This document shows positions 9,260-18,856 of a stretch of 64,000 nt of DNA, piece after piece; position 1 is the stretch's first letter; each line of letters opens with the position of its first letter. A program made the position numbers and the translations under genes. The notes beneath the pieces were generated by a model that saw only the letters and a program-made list of their open reading frames with translations, was not told where the DNA came from and searched no databases. This stretch comes from Burkholderia savannae (GTDB taxonomy: Bacteria > Pseudomonadota > Gammaproteobacteria > Burkholderiales > Burkholderiaceae): positions 4,092,001-4,156,000 of the forward strand of contig NZ_CP013417.1 of assembly GCF_001524445.2 (NCBI RefSeq), in the 5' to 3' direction.

Positions 9260-10555
9260 ATGAAACGGGCGTGGCGGTTCTGGGGATTCGGCGCGGCAGC
9301 CGCATGGGCGGCCGTCTCGCGCGCCGCGTTCGCAAACGCCGCGGTCGGCCCCGCCGTCTCCGCTATTGGCCCTGCCGCGTTGTTCGGCATTTCCGGAAAG
9401 AACGTGATCGTGCTGCCGCCGAAGGGGATCGGCGGGCGGGGGGCGAGCGGCGGCGTCGTCGCCGCGCCCGATTCGGCGAAGGCGGTGACGAATGCGCGCA
9501 AGCTCGTGAGCGAGGGCGAGGGCGAGGGCGATTCGCCGATCGGCGAAGGCGGCATGACGAATTCACTCCAGTTGACCGACGTCGCCGCGCGGTTGGCAGC
9601 GCCGATGATTTCGCCCGCGGCCGCCGCTTCCTATTTAGCGAAGGCGGAGACGAATGCGCGCAAGCTCGCGAGCGGGGGCAACGGCGATGCGCGGATTGGT
9701 TCGCTTCGCGTGGCGAACGCGCGCGTGACGACCGAGATCGCCGCGAATTCGCCGGCGTTCATGATTTCGCCAACGGCCGTCGCGTCGATCGTCGAGCCGC
9801 TCGGTGCGACGCGCGGCGAAATCTTCAACACGCCGCAACGCGAGCTGCGAGACGACACCCCGATCGCGAGCTCCATCGCGGAGCACGTGACGAAGCGCGG
9901 CGCGACGATGGTTGCGTTCGGCGCGCTTGTTGGTCGTGGTGATGCATCGAGGAGCGAGGGGCCGCTCGACGAGTCCGGCCGTGCCGCGGCCGTGAAACAG
10001 CGCGCGTTCGCCGCGATCGAGCGCTTCGCGCGCGACGATGCGCCGAGGGCGGGGGCGGGGCGCGGGCCGAAAGCGATGTCGAAGCCGTTCGGCGCGGCGC
10101 TGATCGCGGGCGCGGACATGCCGACAGCGCTGCCGCCGGACACGCGGAATGCGCGCGCCCACAGGGGCGCAATTCATCCGGCGTACGGCGTCGCAAACGA
10201 CGATCTCCCGCGCGCGTGCGGCAGCGACTGCGAACGCACGCATCTGCACGTTGGCCGGCTTTTCTTCGCCGATCAACATCCCGATTCGAATTCAACCGCG
10301 CTGTCCGCGCTCGCATGCAAGCGCGCGGCAAACGCGTGCCGTGCCGGCACTGCGTCGACGTTCAGCGGTGACGCGCGCGACGCGGCGTTGCGCGTGCCGC
10401 GCGCGATTGCGATTGCGCGGGCACACGGCTCGCCTGGTACGCCGGCGTCTCGCCACATGCGGCACGCAGCGTGCGGGAGCGCGAAGGGAAGAACGTCGCC
10501 GTCGGCGAGTCGCGTGTTCGAGGCGAGCGCCACCGATGAGACCGGTTTCGGCTGA
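9260..10555 (+). pseudogene. Decayed Liv-type binding-protein paralogue, frame kept open, truncated by a nonsense codon
   Basis: Reading from the ATG at 9260, a 431-codon frame aligns along nearly all its length with the intact binding protein encoded at 10909. Matching blocks in the same order include GISGKNVIVLP / GIPEKNTVALLP, AVTNARKL / AVQNARKL, ALIAGADMPTALP / VLIAGAGTPAALP, YGVANDDLPRACGSDC / HGVANNDFLRVCGKDC, HPDSN / LPDSN and ASTFSGDARDAAL / VSTFGGHVWDAGL. A segment of about 162 bp is duplicated internally (9476 and 9638). The TGA at 10553 falls where the paralogue continues: downstream codons still read RASV...EIV in frame, like RARV...QIV. The likely signal peptide is MKRAWRFWGFGAAAAWA. 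I infer an old tandem duplicate under relaxed selection; a residual expressed product is possible. Confidence 0.7.
9476..9799 (+). repeat. Internal 162-bp in-frame duplication inside the decayed binding-protein gene
   Basis: GCGAAGGCGG followed by GACGAATGCGCGCAAGCTCG occurs at 9476 and again at 9638, and ATGATTTCGCC occurs in both copies (9605 and 9761). The intact paralogue at 10909 has a single such segment, so this is a secondary duplication with a small indel between copies. The exact right end is approximate. Confidence 0.65.
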
Positions 10556-10908
10556 CGCGCGAGCGTGACCGCCGAAATCGTCGACCGCCAGCGCGTGCCC
10601 GCGCGGAGCCGAGCGCGCTGCATCGCGCGGCCGACGGCGTCGACGGCGGGCGAATGCGACCGCCTGTGTTTCTCGCGGCCGCTCGGCGTACGGCATCGGT
10701 CGGAGGGTTGCAGCAATAGCGGACTGCAAGACAGCAGCAGAAGGGGCGTGCGATGCGCACGCACTGGGGAGCGCAACAAAACAAAACGCGCCCCGCGCCG
10801 ATTCGCGGTTGCACGTGAAACCGGCCGCGGTGGCGTGCAGGTTCGATCGGCTTGTCGCGTCGCAATGGCGCGATCGATCGCATTTCGCGCAGCGTTTGGA
10901 GACACACA
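10556..10908. other. Gap upstream of the second importer
   Basis: The first 40 bases are the homologous tail of the decayed paralogue beyond its stop codon. The rest, somewhat richer in A/T around 10700-10800, presumably holds the promoter for the second importer; I could not define it. A degenerate ParB site lies at 10808-10821. Confidence 0.4.
10808..10821. other. Degenerate parS-like site
   Basis: GTTGCACGTGAAAC matches the 14-base core of chromosome-1 parS (GTTTCACGTGAAAC) at 13 positions; the single difference is the T at core position 4. The outer two bases of the 16-mer do not match. It could be a weak ParB site or chance; it is the farthest upstream of a graded series of such sites leading to parAB. 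Confidence 0.35.
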
Positions 10909-12066
10909 ATGAAAATGAACCGATGGATCGAGGCCGCGCTTGCGGCCGGCTGCTTGTTGACCGCCGGGCTTGCATCGGCACAGGTGAAGATCGGCGTCAC
11001 GGTGTCGGCGACGGGCGCCGCCGCGTCGCTCGGCATTCCCGAGAAGAACACGGTCGCGCTGTTGCCGACGGAAATCGGCGGCAAGCGCGTCGAGTACATC
11101 GTGCTCGACGACGCGTCGGACACGAGCCGCGCGGTGCAAAACGCGCGCAAGCTGATCGACGAGGATCACGTTGACGCGATCGTCGGCTCGTCGATCACGC
11201 CGAATGCGCTCGCGATGATCGATGTCGTCGCGCAAGGCAAGACGCCGACGATTTCGCTCGCGGCGAGCGCGCACATCATTGCGCCGATGGACGCGAAGCG
11301 CGCGTGGGTGTTCAAGACGCCGCAGAACGATCGCCTGATGGCCGACGCGCTCGCCGGCTACATGGCGAAGCACGGCGTGAAGACGGTCGGCTTCATCGGC
11401 TTTGCGGACGCATACGGCGCCGGCTGGTACGACGTGTTCAGCGCGGCCGCGGCGGCGAACGGGCTGAAGATCGTCGCGAACGAGCGCTATAACCGCACCG
11501 ACGCGTCGGTGACGGGGCAGGTGCTGAAGACGCTCGGCGCGCGTCCGGACGCGGTGCTGATCGCGGGCGCCGGCACGCCCGCCGCGTTGCCCGCGAAGAC
11601 GCTGAAGGAGCGCGGCTACACGGGCAAGGTCTATCAGACGCACGGCGTCGCGAACAACGATTTCCTGCGCGTGTGCGGCAAGGATTGCGACGGCGAGTTG
11701 CTGCCGGCGGGGCCCGTGCTCGTCGCCGGCCAGTTGCCCGATTCGAACCCGGCGAAGCAGCCGGCGCTCGCGTACAAGGCCGCGTATGAGAAGGCGTACG
11801 GCGCGGGCGCGGTATCGACGTTCGGCGGCCACGTGTGGGACGCCGGCCTGATGCTTCAGCGCGCGATTCCCGACGCGCTGAAGAAGGCGCAGCCCGGCAC
11901 GCCGGCGTTCCGCGAGGCGCTGCGCGGCGCGCTCGAGAACGTCAAGGATCTGCCGGTATCGCATGGCGTGATCAATACGACGCCCGCGGATCACAACGGC
12001 TTCGACGCGCGTGCCCGCGTGATCGTGCAGATCGTCGGCGACAAGTGGAAGCTGCAGGCCGATTGA
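10909..12066 (+). CDS. Periplasmic binding protein of the second Liv-type importer
   Basis: Type I periplasmic binding protein, 385 residues, signal peptide to about residue 24 (ending ASAQ), mature start VKIGVTVSATG. It carries the family's typical GSSITPNALAMIDV and HGVANNDFLRVC blocks. It heads a cluster of LivH-type permease, a LivM-LivG fusion and a LivF-type ATPase, so it supplies substrate to that transporter; the ligand is unknown, probably an amino acid or small carboxylate. The ATG at 10909 is chosen because it starts a classic signal sequence (MKMNRWIEAALAAG); in-frame codons upstream to 10852 lack one. The region before it holds a decayed copy of this same gene. Confidence 0.9.
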   Translation: MKMNRWIEAALAAGCLLTAGLASAQVKIGVTVSATGAAASLGIPEKNTVALLPTEIGGKRVEYIVLDDASDTSRAVQNARKLIDEDHVDAIVGSSITPNALAMIDVVAQGKTPTISLAASAHIIAPMDAKRAWVFKTPQNDRLMADALAGYMAKHGVKTVGFIGFADAYGAGWYDVFSAAAAANGLKIVANERYNRTDASVTGQVLKTLGARPDAVLIAGAGTPAALPAKTLKERGYTGKVYQTHGVANNDFLRVCGKDCDGELLPAGPVLVAGQLPDSNPAKQPALAYKAAYEKAYGAGAVSTFGGHVWDAGLMLQRAIPDALKKAQPGTPAFREALRGALENVKDLPVSHGVINTTPADHNGFDARARVIVQIVGDKWKLQAD

Positions 12067-12380
12067 ACGGCGGCTGATGCGCGTGCGCCTCGTCTCGCGT
12101 TGCGTTGCGTTGCGTTGCGTTGCGTTGCGCACGCACCGCGCAGCGCGGCGCGGGACGGCACGCGTCGAGAGCGAAGGGCTTCGCCTTCCGCATGCGATGC
12201 ATCACGCGGCGCGGCACGGTTTTCACGTCGCACCCATATCGGCGAGCGGCGCGTCTCGTCCTTTTGCCGGATGATGGGTGACGTCCAGCGCCGTCACAGC
12301 GCGCCGCTTCGCGACAGCGGCCGTCGCGCCGGCCGTACTTCCGTTTTTTCCGTCGACGCATTCTCAACCGAAGAAACCAC
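12067..12380. other. Gap between binding protein and permease of the second importer
   Basis: Just over 300 bases. It begins with a short pentamer array (12097-12126); the rest shows no gene or convincing terminator. The spacing suggests that permease and ATPase genes may have their own promoter or rely on read-through. Confidence 0.4.
12097..12126. repeat. Pentamer tandem repeat GCGTT x6
   Basis: Six perfect copies of GCGTT, 31 bases after the binding-protein stop codon. Short, but a candidate slippage site between binding protein and permease genes. Confidence 0.85.
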
Positions 12381-13436
12381 ATGGATTTCTCTATCGCGGC
12401 GATTCTTGCGCAGGACGGCATCACGACAGGGGCAATCTACGCGCTGCTGTCGCTCGCGCTCGTGCTCGTCTTTTCCGTCACGCGCGTGATCTTCATTCCC
12501 CAGGGCGAATTCGTCACGTACGGCGCGCTGACGCTTGCCGCGCTGCAGGCGCAGAAGTTTCCGGCAACCTGCTGGCTGCTGTTCTGCGCCGGCATCGCGT
12601 GCTTCATGCTCGAAGTAGGCGGGCTGATTCGGTATCGGGCGCGCCGCCATCAGCTCGCGCGTACGCTGGCGACACTCGCGAGCCGCTATGTGCTGCTGCC
12701 GCTCGCGATCTACGCGGTGACGAGAAGCGCCGCCGCGCAGCCGCTGCCGATGATCGCGCAGATCGCGCTCACGCTCGCGATCGTCGTGCCGCTCGGGCCG
12801 TTCATCTATCGGCTCGCGTATCAGCCGATCGCCGAAAGCACGACCCTGCTGCTGCTGATCGTGTCGGTCGCCGTGCATTTCGCGCTGGTCGGGCTCGGGC
12901 TCGTGATGTTCGGCGCGGAAGGCTCGCGCACGACCGCGTTCTCCGATGCGTCGCTCGCCGTCGGCAGCCTGTCGATTTCGATGCAGAGCGCTTGGGTGGC
13001 CGGTGCCGCGCTCGTGCTGATCGTCGCGCTTTATCTGTATTTCGAGCGCACGCTGCCCGGCAAGGCGCTGCGTGCGACGTCGGTGAACCGTCTCGGCGCG
13101 CAGCTCGTCGGCATCGGCACGACCGAGGCCGGGCGGCTCGCGTTCACGCTGGCGGCAGGGCTCGGTGCGTTGTCCGGCGTGCTCGTCGGGCCGCTGACGA
13201 CGGTCTACTACGATTCCGGCTTCCTGATCGGCCTGAAGGGCTTCGTCGGCGCGATCGTCGGCGGGCTCGTCAGCTATCCGCTCGCGGCAGCGGGGGCGTT
13301 GTTCGTCGGCGTGCTCGAATCGTATTCGTCGTTTTGGGCGAGCGCCTACAAGGAAGTGATCGTTTTCACGTTGATCGTGCCGGTGCTGTTATGGCGCAGC
13401 CTTGCGGCGCCGCAAACCGAAGACGAGGAGGCGTGA
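12381..13436 (+). CDS. Liv-type ABC importer permease, LivH type, long form
   Basis: Membrane subunit of the second importer. At 351 residues it is about 60 longer than usual LivH. The N-terminal motif ITTGAIYALLSLALVLVFSVTRVIFIPQ is standard, and the extra length sits between about residues 55 and 120, where a loop rich in Arg (RYRARRHQLART) and extra hydrophobic stretches lie before the LAYQPIAEST segment. The C-terminal half, with LKGFVGAIVGGLVSYPLA, is the usual LivH coupling region. The following fusion gene starts 4 bases after the stop, so the two are co-translated. Confidence 0.88.
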   Translation: MDFSIAAILAQDGITTGAIYALLSLALVLVFSVTRVIFIPQGEFVTYGALTLAALQAQKFPATCWLLFCAGIACFMLEVGGLIRYRARRHQLARTLATLASRYVLLPLAIYAVTRSAAAQPLPMIAQIALTLAIVVPLGPFIYRLAYQPIAESTTLLLLIVSVAVHFALVGLGLVMFGAEGSRTTAFSDASLAVGSLSISMQSAWVAGAALVLIVALYLYFERTLPGKALRATSVNRLGAQLVGIGTTEAGRLAFTLAAGLGALSGVLVGPLTTVYYDSGFLIGLKGFVGAIVGGLVSYPLAAAGALFVGVLESYSSFWASAYKEVIVFTLIVPVLLWRSLAAPQTEDEEA

Positions 13437-13440
13437 CGCG

Positions 13441-15225
13441 ATGAAGGCGATCTTGCGCAACAAGGCGTTCTGGCTGTTTCTCGTCGTGCTGTTCGCGCTG
13501 CCGGTGCTGCCCGGCGCGGCGCGCGTGCCCGAGTATTGGATCACGCTGCTGAACTACATCGGGCTCTATGCGATCGTCGCGATCGGGCTCGTGCTGCTGA
13601 CCGGCATCGGCGGGATGACGAGCTTCGGCCAGGCGGCGTTCGTCGGCATCGGCGCGTACGCGACTGCGTATCTGACGACGGCTTACGGCGCGTCGCCGTG
13701 GCTCGGGTTGATCGCGGGTATTGCGCTGACGGCGCTCGTCGCGCTCGTGCTGGGCGCCGTCACGATGCGCCTCTCAGGGCATTTTCTGCCGCTGGGAACG
13801 ATCGCTTGGGGGCTCGCGCTGTTCTTCCTGTTCGGTAATCTCGATTGGCTCGGCAAATACGATGGGATCAACGGCATTCCGGCGCTTGCCGTGTTCGGGC
13901 AGGCGCTCGATACCGGCCGCAGCCTCTATTACCTGATCTGGATCGCCGTGCTCGCGGCGATCGTCACTGTTCAGAACCTGCTTAATAGCCGCCCGGGGCG
14001 TGCGATCCGTGCGTTGAGGGGCGGGGGCGTGATGGCCGAGGCGATGGGCGTGAACACCGGATGGATGCGCGTGGCGATCTTCGTTTATGCGGCGGTGCTC
14101 GCGTCGATTTCGGGTTTTCTGTATGCGCATCTGCAGCGTGCAGTGAACCCGACGCCGTTCGGGCTGAATCATGGGATCGAGTTCCTGTTCATGGCGGTGG
14201 TCGGCGGCGTCGCGCACGTGTGGGGCGCGGTGCTCGGCGCCGCGATCGTCACCGTGCTGCAGGACTATCTGCAGACGCTGCTGCCTAAGCTGCTCGGCGC
14301 GGAAGGCAACTTCGAGATCATCGTGTTCGGCGTGTTGATGGTCCTGCTGCTGCAGTACGCACGGCAGGGCGTTTGGCCTTTCGTCGCGAAGCTCTTTCCG
14401 CGCGAGCCGGCTGCCCGGGCTCCGGGCCATGCGGAGCCGCTGCCGCAGCGCGCGCGGCCGCGGGCCGGCGAGACGCTGCTCGCCGTCGACAACGTGCGTA
14501 AGCAGTTCGGTGGGCTCGTCGCGGTGAACGACGTGAGTTTCGACGTGCTGGCGGGGCAGATCGTCGGCCTGATCGGCCCGAATGGGGCGGGCAAGTCGAC
14601 GACGTTCAATCTCGTGACGGGCGTGCTGCGGCCGACAAGCGGCGAGATCACGTTCCGCGGCGAGCGTATCGACCAACTTGTTTCACGTGAAATCGTGAAG
14701 CGGGGCATCGGTCGCACATTCCAGCACGTGAAATTGCTGCCTGGAATGACCGTACTGGAGAACGTTGCGATCGGCGCGCATCTGCGTGGCTCGACCGGCA
14801 TCTGGCGCAGTATCGTCAGACTGAATGCGCAAGAGGAGGCGCGGCTGATGGCTGAAGCCGCGAACCAGATCCGGCGCGTCGGCCTCGAAGCGCACATGTA
14901 CGACGAAGCGGGCAGCCTCGCGCTCGGCCAGCAGCGAATTCTCGAGGTTGCCCGCGCGTTGTGCAGCGATCCGACGCTCTTGCTGCTCGACGAGCCCGCA
15001 GCCGGCCTGCGCTACCAGGAAAAGCAGCGGCTGGCTGAACTATTGCGTAAGTTGAGGGCGGAAGGGATGAGCGTGCTGCTTGTCGAACACGATATGGATT
15101 TCGTGATGAACCTGACCGATCGGCTGGTCGTAATGGAATTCGGTGTCCGAATTGCCGAGGGGCTGCCGCAAGACGTACAGCAGGACCCCGCGGTGCTGGA
15201 AGCTTATCTCGGCGGAGTCGAATGA
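13441..15225 (+). CDS. LivM-LivG fusion: permease and ATPase in one chain
   Basis: Residues 1 to about 325 form a LivM-type permease ([19 protein letters not shown] near 55, about ten membrane segments, [16 protein letters not shown] near 260). After a Pro/Arg/Ala-rich linker (about 330-350) comes a complete LivG-type ATPase: Walker [10 protein letters not shown] near 380, [13 protein letters not shown] signature near 500, LLLLDEP Walker B and [12 protein letters not shown]-loop. Total 594 residues. The chain would tether one nucleotide-binding domain to its membrane partner, while LivH and LivF stay separate. The ATG at 13441 lies 4 bases after the LivH stop and begins a hydrophobic segment; it overlaps the next gene by 4 bases (ATGA). 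A near-parS sequence lies within the ATPase part. Confidence 0.9.
   Translation: MKAILRNKAFWLFLVVLFALPVLPGAARVPEYWITLLNYIGLYAIVAIGLVLLTGIGGMTSFGQAAFVGIGAYATAYLTTAYGASPWLGLIAGIALTALVALVLGAVTMRLSGHFLPLGTIAWGLALFFLFGNLDWLGKYDGINGIPALAVFGQALDTGRSLYYLIWIAVLAAIVTVQNLLNSRPGRAIRALRGGGVMAEAMGVNTGWMRVAIFVYAAVLASISGFLYAHLQRAVNPTPFGLNHGIEFLFMAVVGGVAHVWGAVLGAAIVTVLQDYLQTLLPKLLGAEGNFEIIVFGVLMVLLLQYARQGVWPFVAKLFPREPAARAPGHAEPLPQRARPRAGETLLAVDNVRKQFGGLVAVNDVSFDVLAGQIVGLIGPNGAGKSTTFNLVTGVLRPTSGEITFRGERIDQLVSREIVKRGIGRTFQHVKLLPGMTVLENVAIGAHLRGSTGIWRSIVRLNAQEEARLMAEAANQIRRVGLEAHMYDEAGSLALGQQRILEVARALCSDPTLLLLDEPAAGLRYQEKQRLAELLRKLRAEGMSVLLVEHDMDFVMNLTDRLVVMEFGVRIAEGLPQDVQQDPAVLEAYLGGVE
14679..14694. other. parS-like site inside the LivM-LivG gene
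   Basis: TGTTTCACGTGAAATC matches the 16-base parS consensus TGTTTCACGTGAAACA at 14 positions, keeping the whole central palindrome. It is in the coding sequence for the ATPase domain, about 4.2 kb upstream of parA. A palindrome of this length within 5 kb of parAB is unlikely to be chance. Confidence 0.65.
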
Positions 15226-15977
15226 TGGGCCAAATAACGCCGATTCTACAAGTGCGCGATCTGTCGGTGCGCTACGGCAAGGTCGAAGCATTGCATCGCG
15301 CGGTGCTAAACGTCGAAGCGGGGCAGATCGTCGCTGTGATCGGCCCGAACGGGGCGGGCAAGTCAACGCTGCTTAACGCGGTGATGGGCGCGTTGCCGAC
15401 GACCGGCCACTCGGCCGGCGCGATCCGGTACCGCGGCGACGACGTGAATGCGTTGCCGGTCGAGCAGCGCGTCGCGCGCGGGATGTGCCTCGTGCCGGAA
15501 AAGCGAGAGCTGTTCGGCACGATGTCGGTCGAGGACAACCTCGTGCTCGGCGCATACCGGCTGAAGATGGCCGGTGACGCACACTTTCTCGACCAGCTCG
15601 AGCCGGTTTTCACGTTGTTTCCGAGGCTGAAGGAGCGGCGCAAGCAGACGGCGGGAACGCTGTCGGGCGGTGAGCGGCAAATGCTCGCGGTTGGACGCGC
15701 GCTGATGGGTAAGCCGGATCTGCTGATGCTCGACGAGCCGAGCCTCGGGCTCGCACCGCTGATCGTGAAGGAGATTTTTCATATCATCAGCGCGCTGCGT
15801 GGAACCGGCGTAGCGACGCTGCTGATCGAGCAGAATGCGCGCGCGGCCTTGCAGATCTCCGACTACGGCTATGTGCTCGAAACCGGTGAGATCGCGCTGG
15901 AAGGCCCGGCAGGCGAGCTTGCCCGGAATCCCAGGGTGATCGAAACCTACCTCGGGCTTGCGAAGAAGGCTGTGTAA
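15222..15977 (+). CDS. Liv-type ABC importer ATPase, LivF type (second importer)
   Basis: ATPase of the second importer, 251 residues. Walker [10 protein letters not shown] is canonical, unlike the LivF of the first importer; the signature is [11 protein letters not shown], Walker [14 protein letters not shown], and the LIEQNAR H-loop position has Gln as usual in LivF. Starts at the ATG overlapping the fusion-gene stop; a second ATG follows immediately. Transcription probably ends at the parS-containing hairpin 26 bases downstream. Confidence 0.92.
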   Translation: MMGQITPILQVRDLSVRYGKVEALHRAVLNVEAGQIVAVIGPNGAGKSTLLNAVMGALPTTGHSAGAIRYRGDDVNALPVEQRVARGMCLVPEKRELFGTMSVEDNLVLGAYRLKMAGDAHFLDQLEPVFTLFPRLKERRKQTAGTLSGGERQMLAVGRALMGKPDLLMLDEPSLGLAPLIVKEIFHIISALRGTGVATLLIEQNARAALQISDYGYVLETGEIALEGPAGELARNPRVIETYLGLAKKAV

Positions 15978-16002
15978 GGGCCGCTTCGCGCGCTTCGATC
16001 GG

Positions 16003-16034
16003 CGGCGTGTTTCACGTGAAACACGCCGTTTTTT
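16003..16034 (+). terminator. Intrinsic terminator whose stem contains a perfect parS
   Basis: A perfect 26-base palindrome (16003-16028) with arms starting CGGCGTG is followed by six Ts (16029-16034). As RNA it would form a strong stem followed by U6, ending the second importer transcript. Its central 16 bases are exactly the parS consensus, so one DNA element seems to serve both as ParB loading site and as terminator. Confidence 0.75.
16008..16023. other. parS, perfect ParB-binding site
   Basis: TGTTTCACGTGAAACA, a 16/16 match to the chromosomal parS consensus shared by many bacteria and used on chromosome 1 of Burkholderia (established knowledge). It sits between the second importer and mnmG, 2.8 kb from parA. 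Confidence 0.92.
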
Positions 16035-16079
16035 GTTGGTCGGCCGTTCGAACGAGATTCGGGCCAAAAGCGAACCCGC

Positions 16080-16085
16080 TATAAT
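16080..16085 (+). promoter_or_regulatory. Candidate -10 element for mnmG
   Basis: A perfect TATAAT stands 55 bases before the mnmG start in a GC-rich context, just downstream of the parS terminator. The -35 region 17 bases earlier (ATTCGG) is weak. It would drive the mnmG-rsmG-parA-parB unit. Confidence 0.5.
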
Positions 16086-16139
16086 TCGGCCCATACATTT
16101 CTCTGATAGGTTCGTGCGCCGTCCTGCACGAAGTCCGCA

Positions 16140-18113
16140 ATGCTTTATCCCACTGAATTTGACGTCATTGTCGTCGGCGGCGGTCACGCCGGCACGGAGG
16201 CCGCATTGGCTTCCGCTCGAATGGGCGCCAAGACACTCCTGCTAACGCACAACATCGAAACGCTTGGGCAGATGAGCTGCAACCCGTCGATTGGCGGGAT
16301 TGGCAAAGGCCATCTGGTCAAGGAAGTCGACGCGCTTGGCGGTGCGATGGCGGCCGCCACAGATGAAGGCGGTATCCAGTTCCGTATCCTGAATTCATCG
16401 AAGGGGCCGGCGGTCCGCGCGACGCGCGCGCAGGCCGATCGCGTGCTGTACAAGCAGGCGATTCGGTGTCGTCTGGAGAATCAGCCGAATCTTTGGCTGT
16501 TCCAGCAGGCCGTCGACGACCTGATGGTGGAAGGGGACCGTGTGGTCGGTGCGGTCACGCAGGTTGGCGTTCGATTCCGGGCGCGCGCAGTGGTGCTGAC
16601 GGCCGGAACGTTCCTGGACGGCAAGATTCACGTCGGGCTCAACAACTATACGGGCGGTCGCGCTGGCGATCCGGCTGCCGTGTCGCTGTCGGCGCGGTTG
16701 AAGGAGCTGAAGCTGCCTCAAGGGCGGCTGAAGACCGGAACGCCGCCGCGTATCGACGGCCGGACGATCGATTTCTCGAAACTCGAAGAACAGCCTGGCG
16801 ACCTCGATCCGATTCCGGTGTTCTCGTTCCTCGGGCGAGCCGAGCAGCACCCACAACAGCTGCCGTGCTGGGTGACGCACACGAACGAGCGCACGCACGA
16901 CATCATTCGCAGCGGTCTCGATCGTTCGCCAATGTATACAGGCGTTATCGAGGGCGTTGGGCCCCGCTATTGCCCGTCGATCGAAGATAAGATCCATCGC
17001 TTTGCATCGAAGGATTCGCACCAAATCTTCCTCGAACCGGAAGGGCTGACGACCAACGAGTTCTACCCGAACGGCATTTCGACCAGCCTTCCGTTCGATG
17101 TGCAGCTTGCGCTCGTGCATTCGATGCGCGGTCTCGAGCAGGCGCATATCCTGCGCCCGGGTTATGCGATCGAGTACGATTATTTTGATCCGCGCGCCCT
17201 GAAGTCGTCGCTGGAAACCAAGGCGATCAACGGCCTATTCTTTGCGGGTCAAATCAACGGCACGACCGGCTACGAAGAGGCGGCGGCGCAGGGGCTGCTT
17301 GCCGGCATCAATGCGGGCCGCTTTGCACAGGAAAAAGAGGTGTGGTGTTCGCGTCGCGACCAGGCCTATCTCGGCGTGCTCGTCGACGATTTGGTCACGC
17401 GAGGAGTTTCCGAACCATATCGGATGTTTACGAGCCGTGCCGAATACCGGTTGAGTCTCCGCGAAGACAACGCGGACATGCGGCTGACCGAAATCGGACG
17501 CGCGCTGGGTGTTGTCGATGACGTCCGGTGGGACGCATTCAACCGCAAGCGCGACGCTGTTTCACGTGAAACAGAACGGCTACGCACGACGTGGGTGACG
17601 CCGAAGACGCTACCGGCCGAAGAGGCGACTGCGCTGCTCGGTAAGCCGATCGATCACGAATACAGCCTGGCGGAGCTGTTGCGCCGTCCCGGCGTCAGCT
17701 ATGAAGGCGTGTGTGGGCTTCGCGGCGGCGAATGCGGCCCGACCGAGCCGCTGGCCGATGACGAAATTCTGCTTGCCCAGATCAGGGAGCAGATCGAGAT
17801 TGGCATCAAGTATCAGGGCTACATCGAGCGCCAGGCCGGTGAAATCGAACGGAATGAGGCGAATGAGAACACGCGATTGCCTGACGGGATCGACTACAGC
17901 GAAGTGCGTGGCTTGTCGTTCGAAGTGGGCCAGAAGCTGAACCAGTTCCGTCCGGAAACGATCGGGCAGGCGTCGCGGATCTCGGGCGTGACGCCCGCTG
18001 CAATCTCGCTGCTGATGGTGCATTTGAAGAAGCGTGGGCTAGGCCGGCGAAAGGGCGCGGACGGCGCGCCGAACGCCGACGCAGAAACCAACAACGCCGC
18101 GACGCAACAATGA
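16140..18113 (+). CDS. mnmG: tRNA uridine-5-carboxymethylaminomethyl modification enzyme, FAD subunit
   Basis: MnmG (GidA), with MnmE, adds the carboxymethylaminomethyl group to the wobble uridine of several tRNAs. The 657 residues start [20 protein letters not shown], the FAD dinucleotide-binding motif, and include the family blocks [14 protein letters not shown] near 46, [18 protein letters not shown] near 415 and the C-terminal helical domain. Length is slightly over the usual 630 because of a charged, Asn/Ala-rich tail. It overlaps rsmG by 4 bases. A perfect parS is embedded in the coding sequence (17558), where it encodes VSRET. Confidence 0.96.
   Translation: MLYPTEFDVIVVGGGHAGTEAALASARMGAKTLLLTHNIETLGQMSCNPSIGGIGKGHLVKEVDALGGAMAAATDEGGIQFRILNSSKGPAVRATRAQADRVLYKQAIRCRLENQPNLWLFQQAVDDLMVEGDRVVGAVTQVGVRFRARAVVLTAGTFLDGKIHVGLNNYTGGRAGDPAAVSLSARLKELKLPQGRLKTGTPPRIDGRTIDFSKLEEQPGDLDPIPVFSFLGRAEQHPQQLPCWVTHTNERTHDIIRSGLDRSPMYTGVIEGVGPRYCPSIEDKIHRFASKDSHQIFLEPEGLTTNEFYPNGISTSLPFDVQLALVHSMRGLEQAHILRPGYAIEYDYFDPRALKSSLETKAINGLFFAGQINGTTGYEEAAAQGLLAGINAGRFAQEKEVWCSRRDQAYLGVLVDDLVTRGVSEPYRMFTSRAEYRLSLREDNADMRLTEIGRALGVVDDVRWDAFNRKRDAVSRETERLRTTWVTPKTLPAEEATALLGKPIDHEYSLAELLRRPGVSYEGVCGLRGGECGPTEPLADDEILLAQIREQIEIGIKYQGYIERQAGEIERNEANENTRLPDGIDYSEVRGLSFEVGQKLNQFRPETIGQASRISGVTPAAISLLMVHLKKRGLGRRKGADGAPNADAETNNAATQQ
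17558..17573. other. parS, perfect ParB-binding site inside mnmG
   Basis: TGTTTCACGTGAAACA, 16/16 to consensus, in codons about 473-478 of mnmG and 1.3 kb from parA. parS sites within gidA-parAB neighbourhoods are known in many bacteria. Together with 16008 it gives two perfect sites 1,550 bases apart. Confidence 0.92.
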
Positions 18114-18805
18114 CGGCACAACGTCGTCAAGCCCCGAATGCCAGCCGGGAAACGCCGGGAACGTTGCTGTCGGATGGTGCGCGAGCGCTGGGCGTCATAT
18201 TGAGCGATGCGCAGCGCGATGCGTTGCTCGATTACGTCGCACTGCTCGCGAAATGGAACGCGGTCTACAACCTCACCGCGATCCGCGATCCGCGGCAGAT
18301 GCTGATTCAACACATCCTCGATTCGCTGTCGATCGTCCCGCATCTCGGTGCGCGCGGCGCGGTGGCGACCGCGCTGGACGTCGGCTCCGGCGGCGGTCTG
18401 CCGGGCATCGTGCTCGCTATCGCGCTGCCCGGATGGCAGGTGACGTTGAACGACATCGTCCATAAGAAATCCGCATTCCAGACGCAGGCGAGGGCTGAAC
18501 TGAAGCTCGGCAATCTGTCCGTCGTGACGGGACGTGTCGAAACGCTGCGTTCCGGCGCCGAAGTCCCAGGGAAATTCGATGTGATCGTATCGCGGGCATT
18601 CGCGGATCTGGCGGACTTCGTTACACTTTCCCGGCATCTCGTCGCGCCGGGCGGTTCGATTTGGGCGATGAAGGGCGTGCGTCCCGATGAAGAAATCGGC
18701 CGGCTACCGGCCGGTGCGCGTGTCAAACAGATGATCCGTCTAACGGTCCCGTCGCTCGACGCGGAGCGGCATTTGATCGAAGTCGAGCTCGACGAAGCAA
18801 TTTAA
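18110..18805 (+). CDS. rsmG: 16S rRNA (guanine-527-N7) methyltransferase
   Basis: RsmG (GidB) methylates G527 of 16S rRNA using S-adenosylmethionine; loss gives low-level streptomycin resistance in other bacteria. The SAM-binding motif [15 protein letters not shown] lies near residue 90, with [21 protein letters not shown] before it, both family hallmarks. The 231 residues include an N-terminal extension of about 20 compared with E. coli. Translationally coupled to mnmG by an ATGA overlap. Confidence 0.95.
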   Translation: MTAQRRQAPNASRETPGTLLSDGARALGVILSDAQRDALLDYVALLAKWNAVYNLTAIRDPRQMLIQHILDSLSIVPHLGARGAVATALDVGSGGGLPGIVLAIALPGWQVTLNDIVHKKSAFQTQARAELKLGNLSVVTGRVETLRSGAEVPGKFDVIVSRAFADLADFVTLSRHLVAPGGSIWAMKGVRPDEEIGRLPAGARVKQMIRLTVPSLDAERHLIEVELDEAI

Positions 18806-18856
18806 TCGGTGCGCCGCAGGCGCTCGGACCATTTGAAGAGAAGGAACATACCAACG

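Noticed and set aside
14726..14741. Another CACGTGAAA sequence near the LivM-LivG parS-like site
   Set aside because: Only the CACGTGAAA half matches; the left arm (CCAG) does not, so it is not called as parS.
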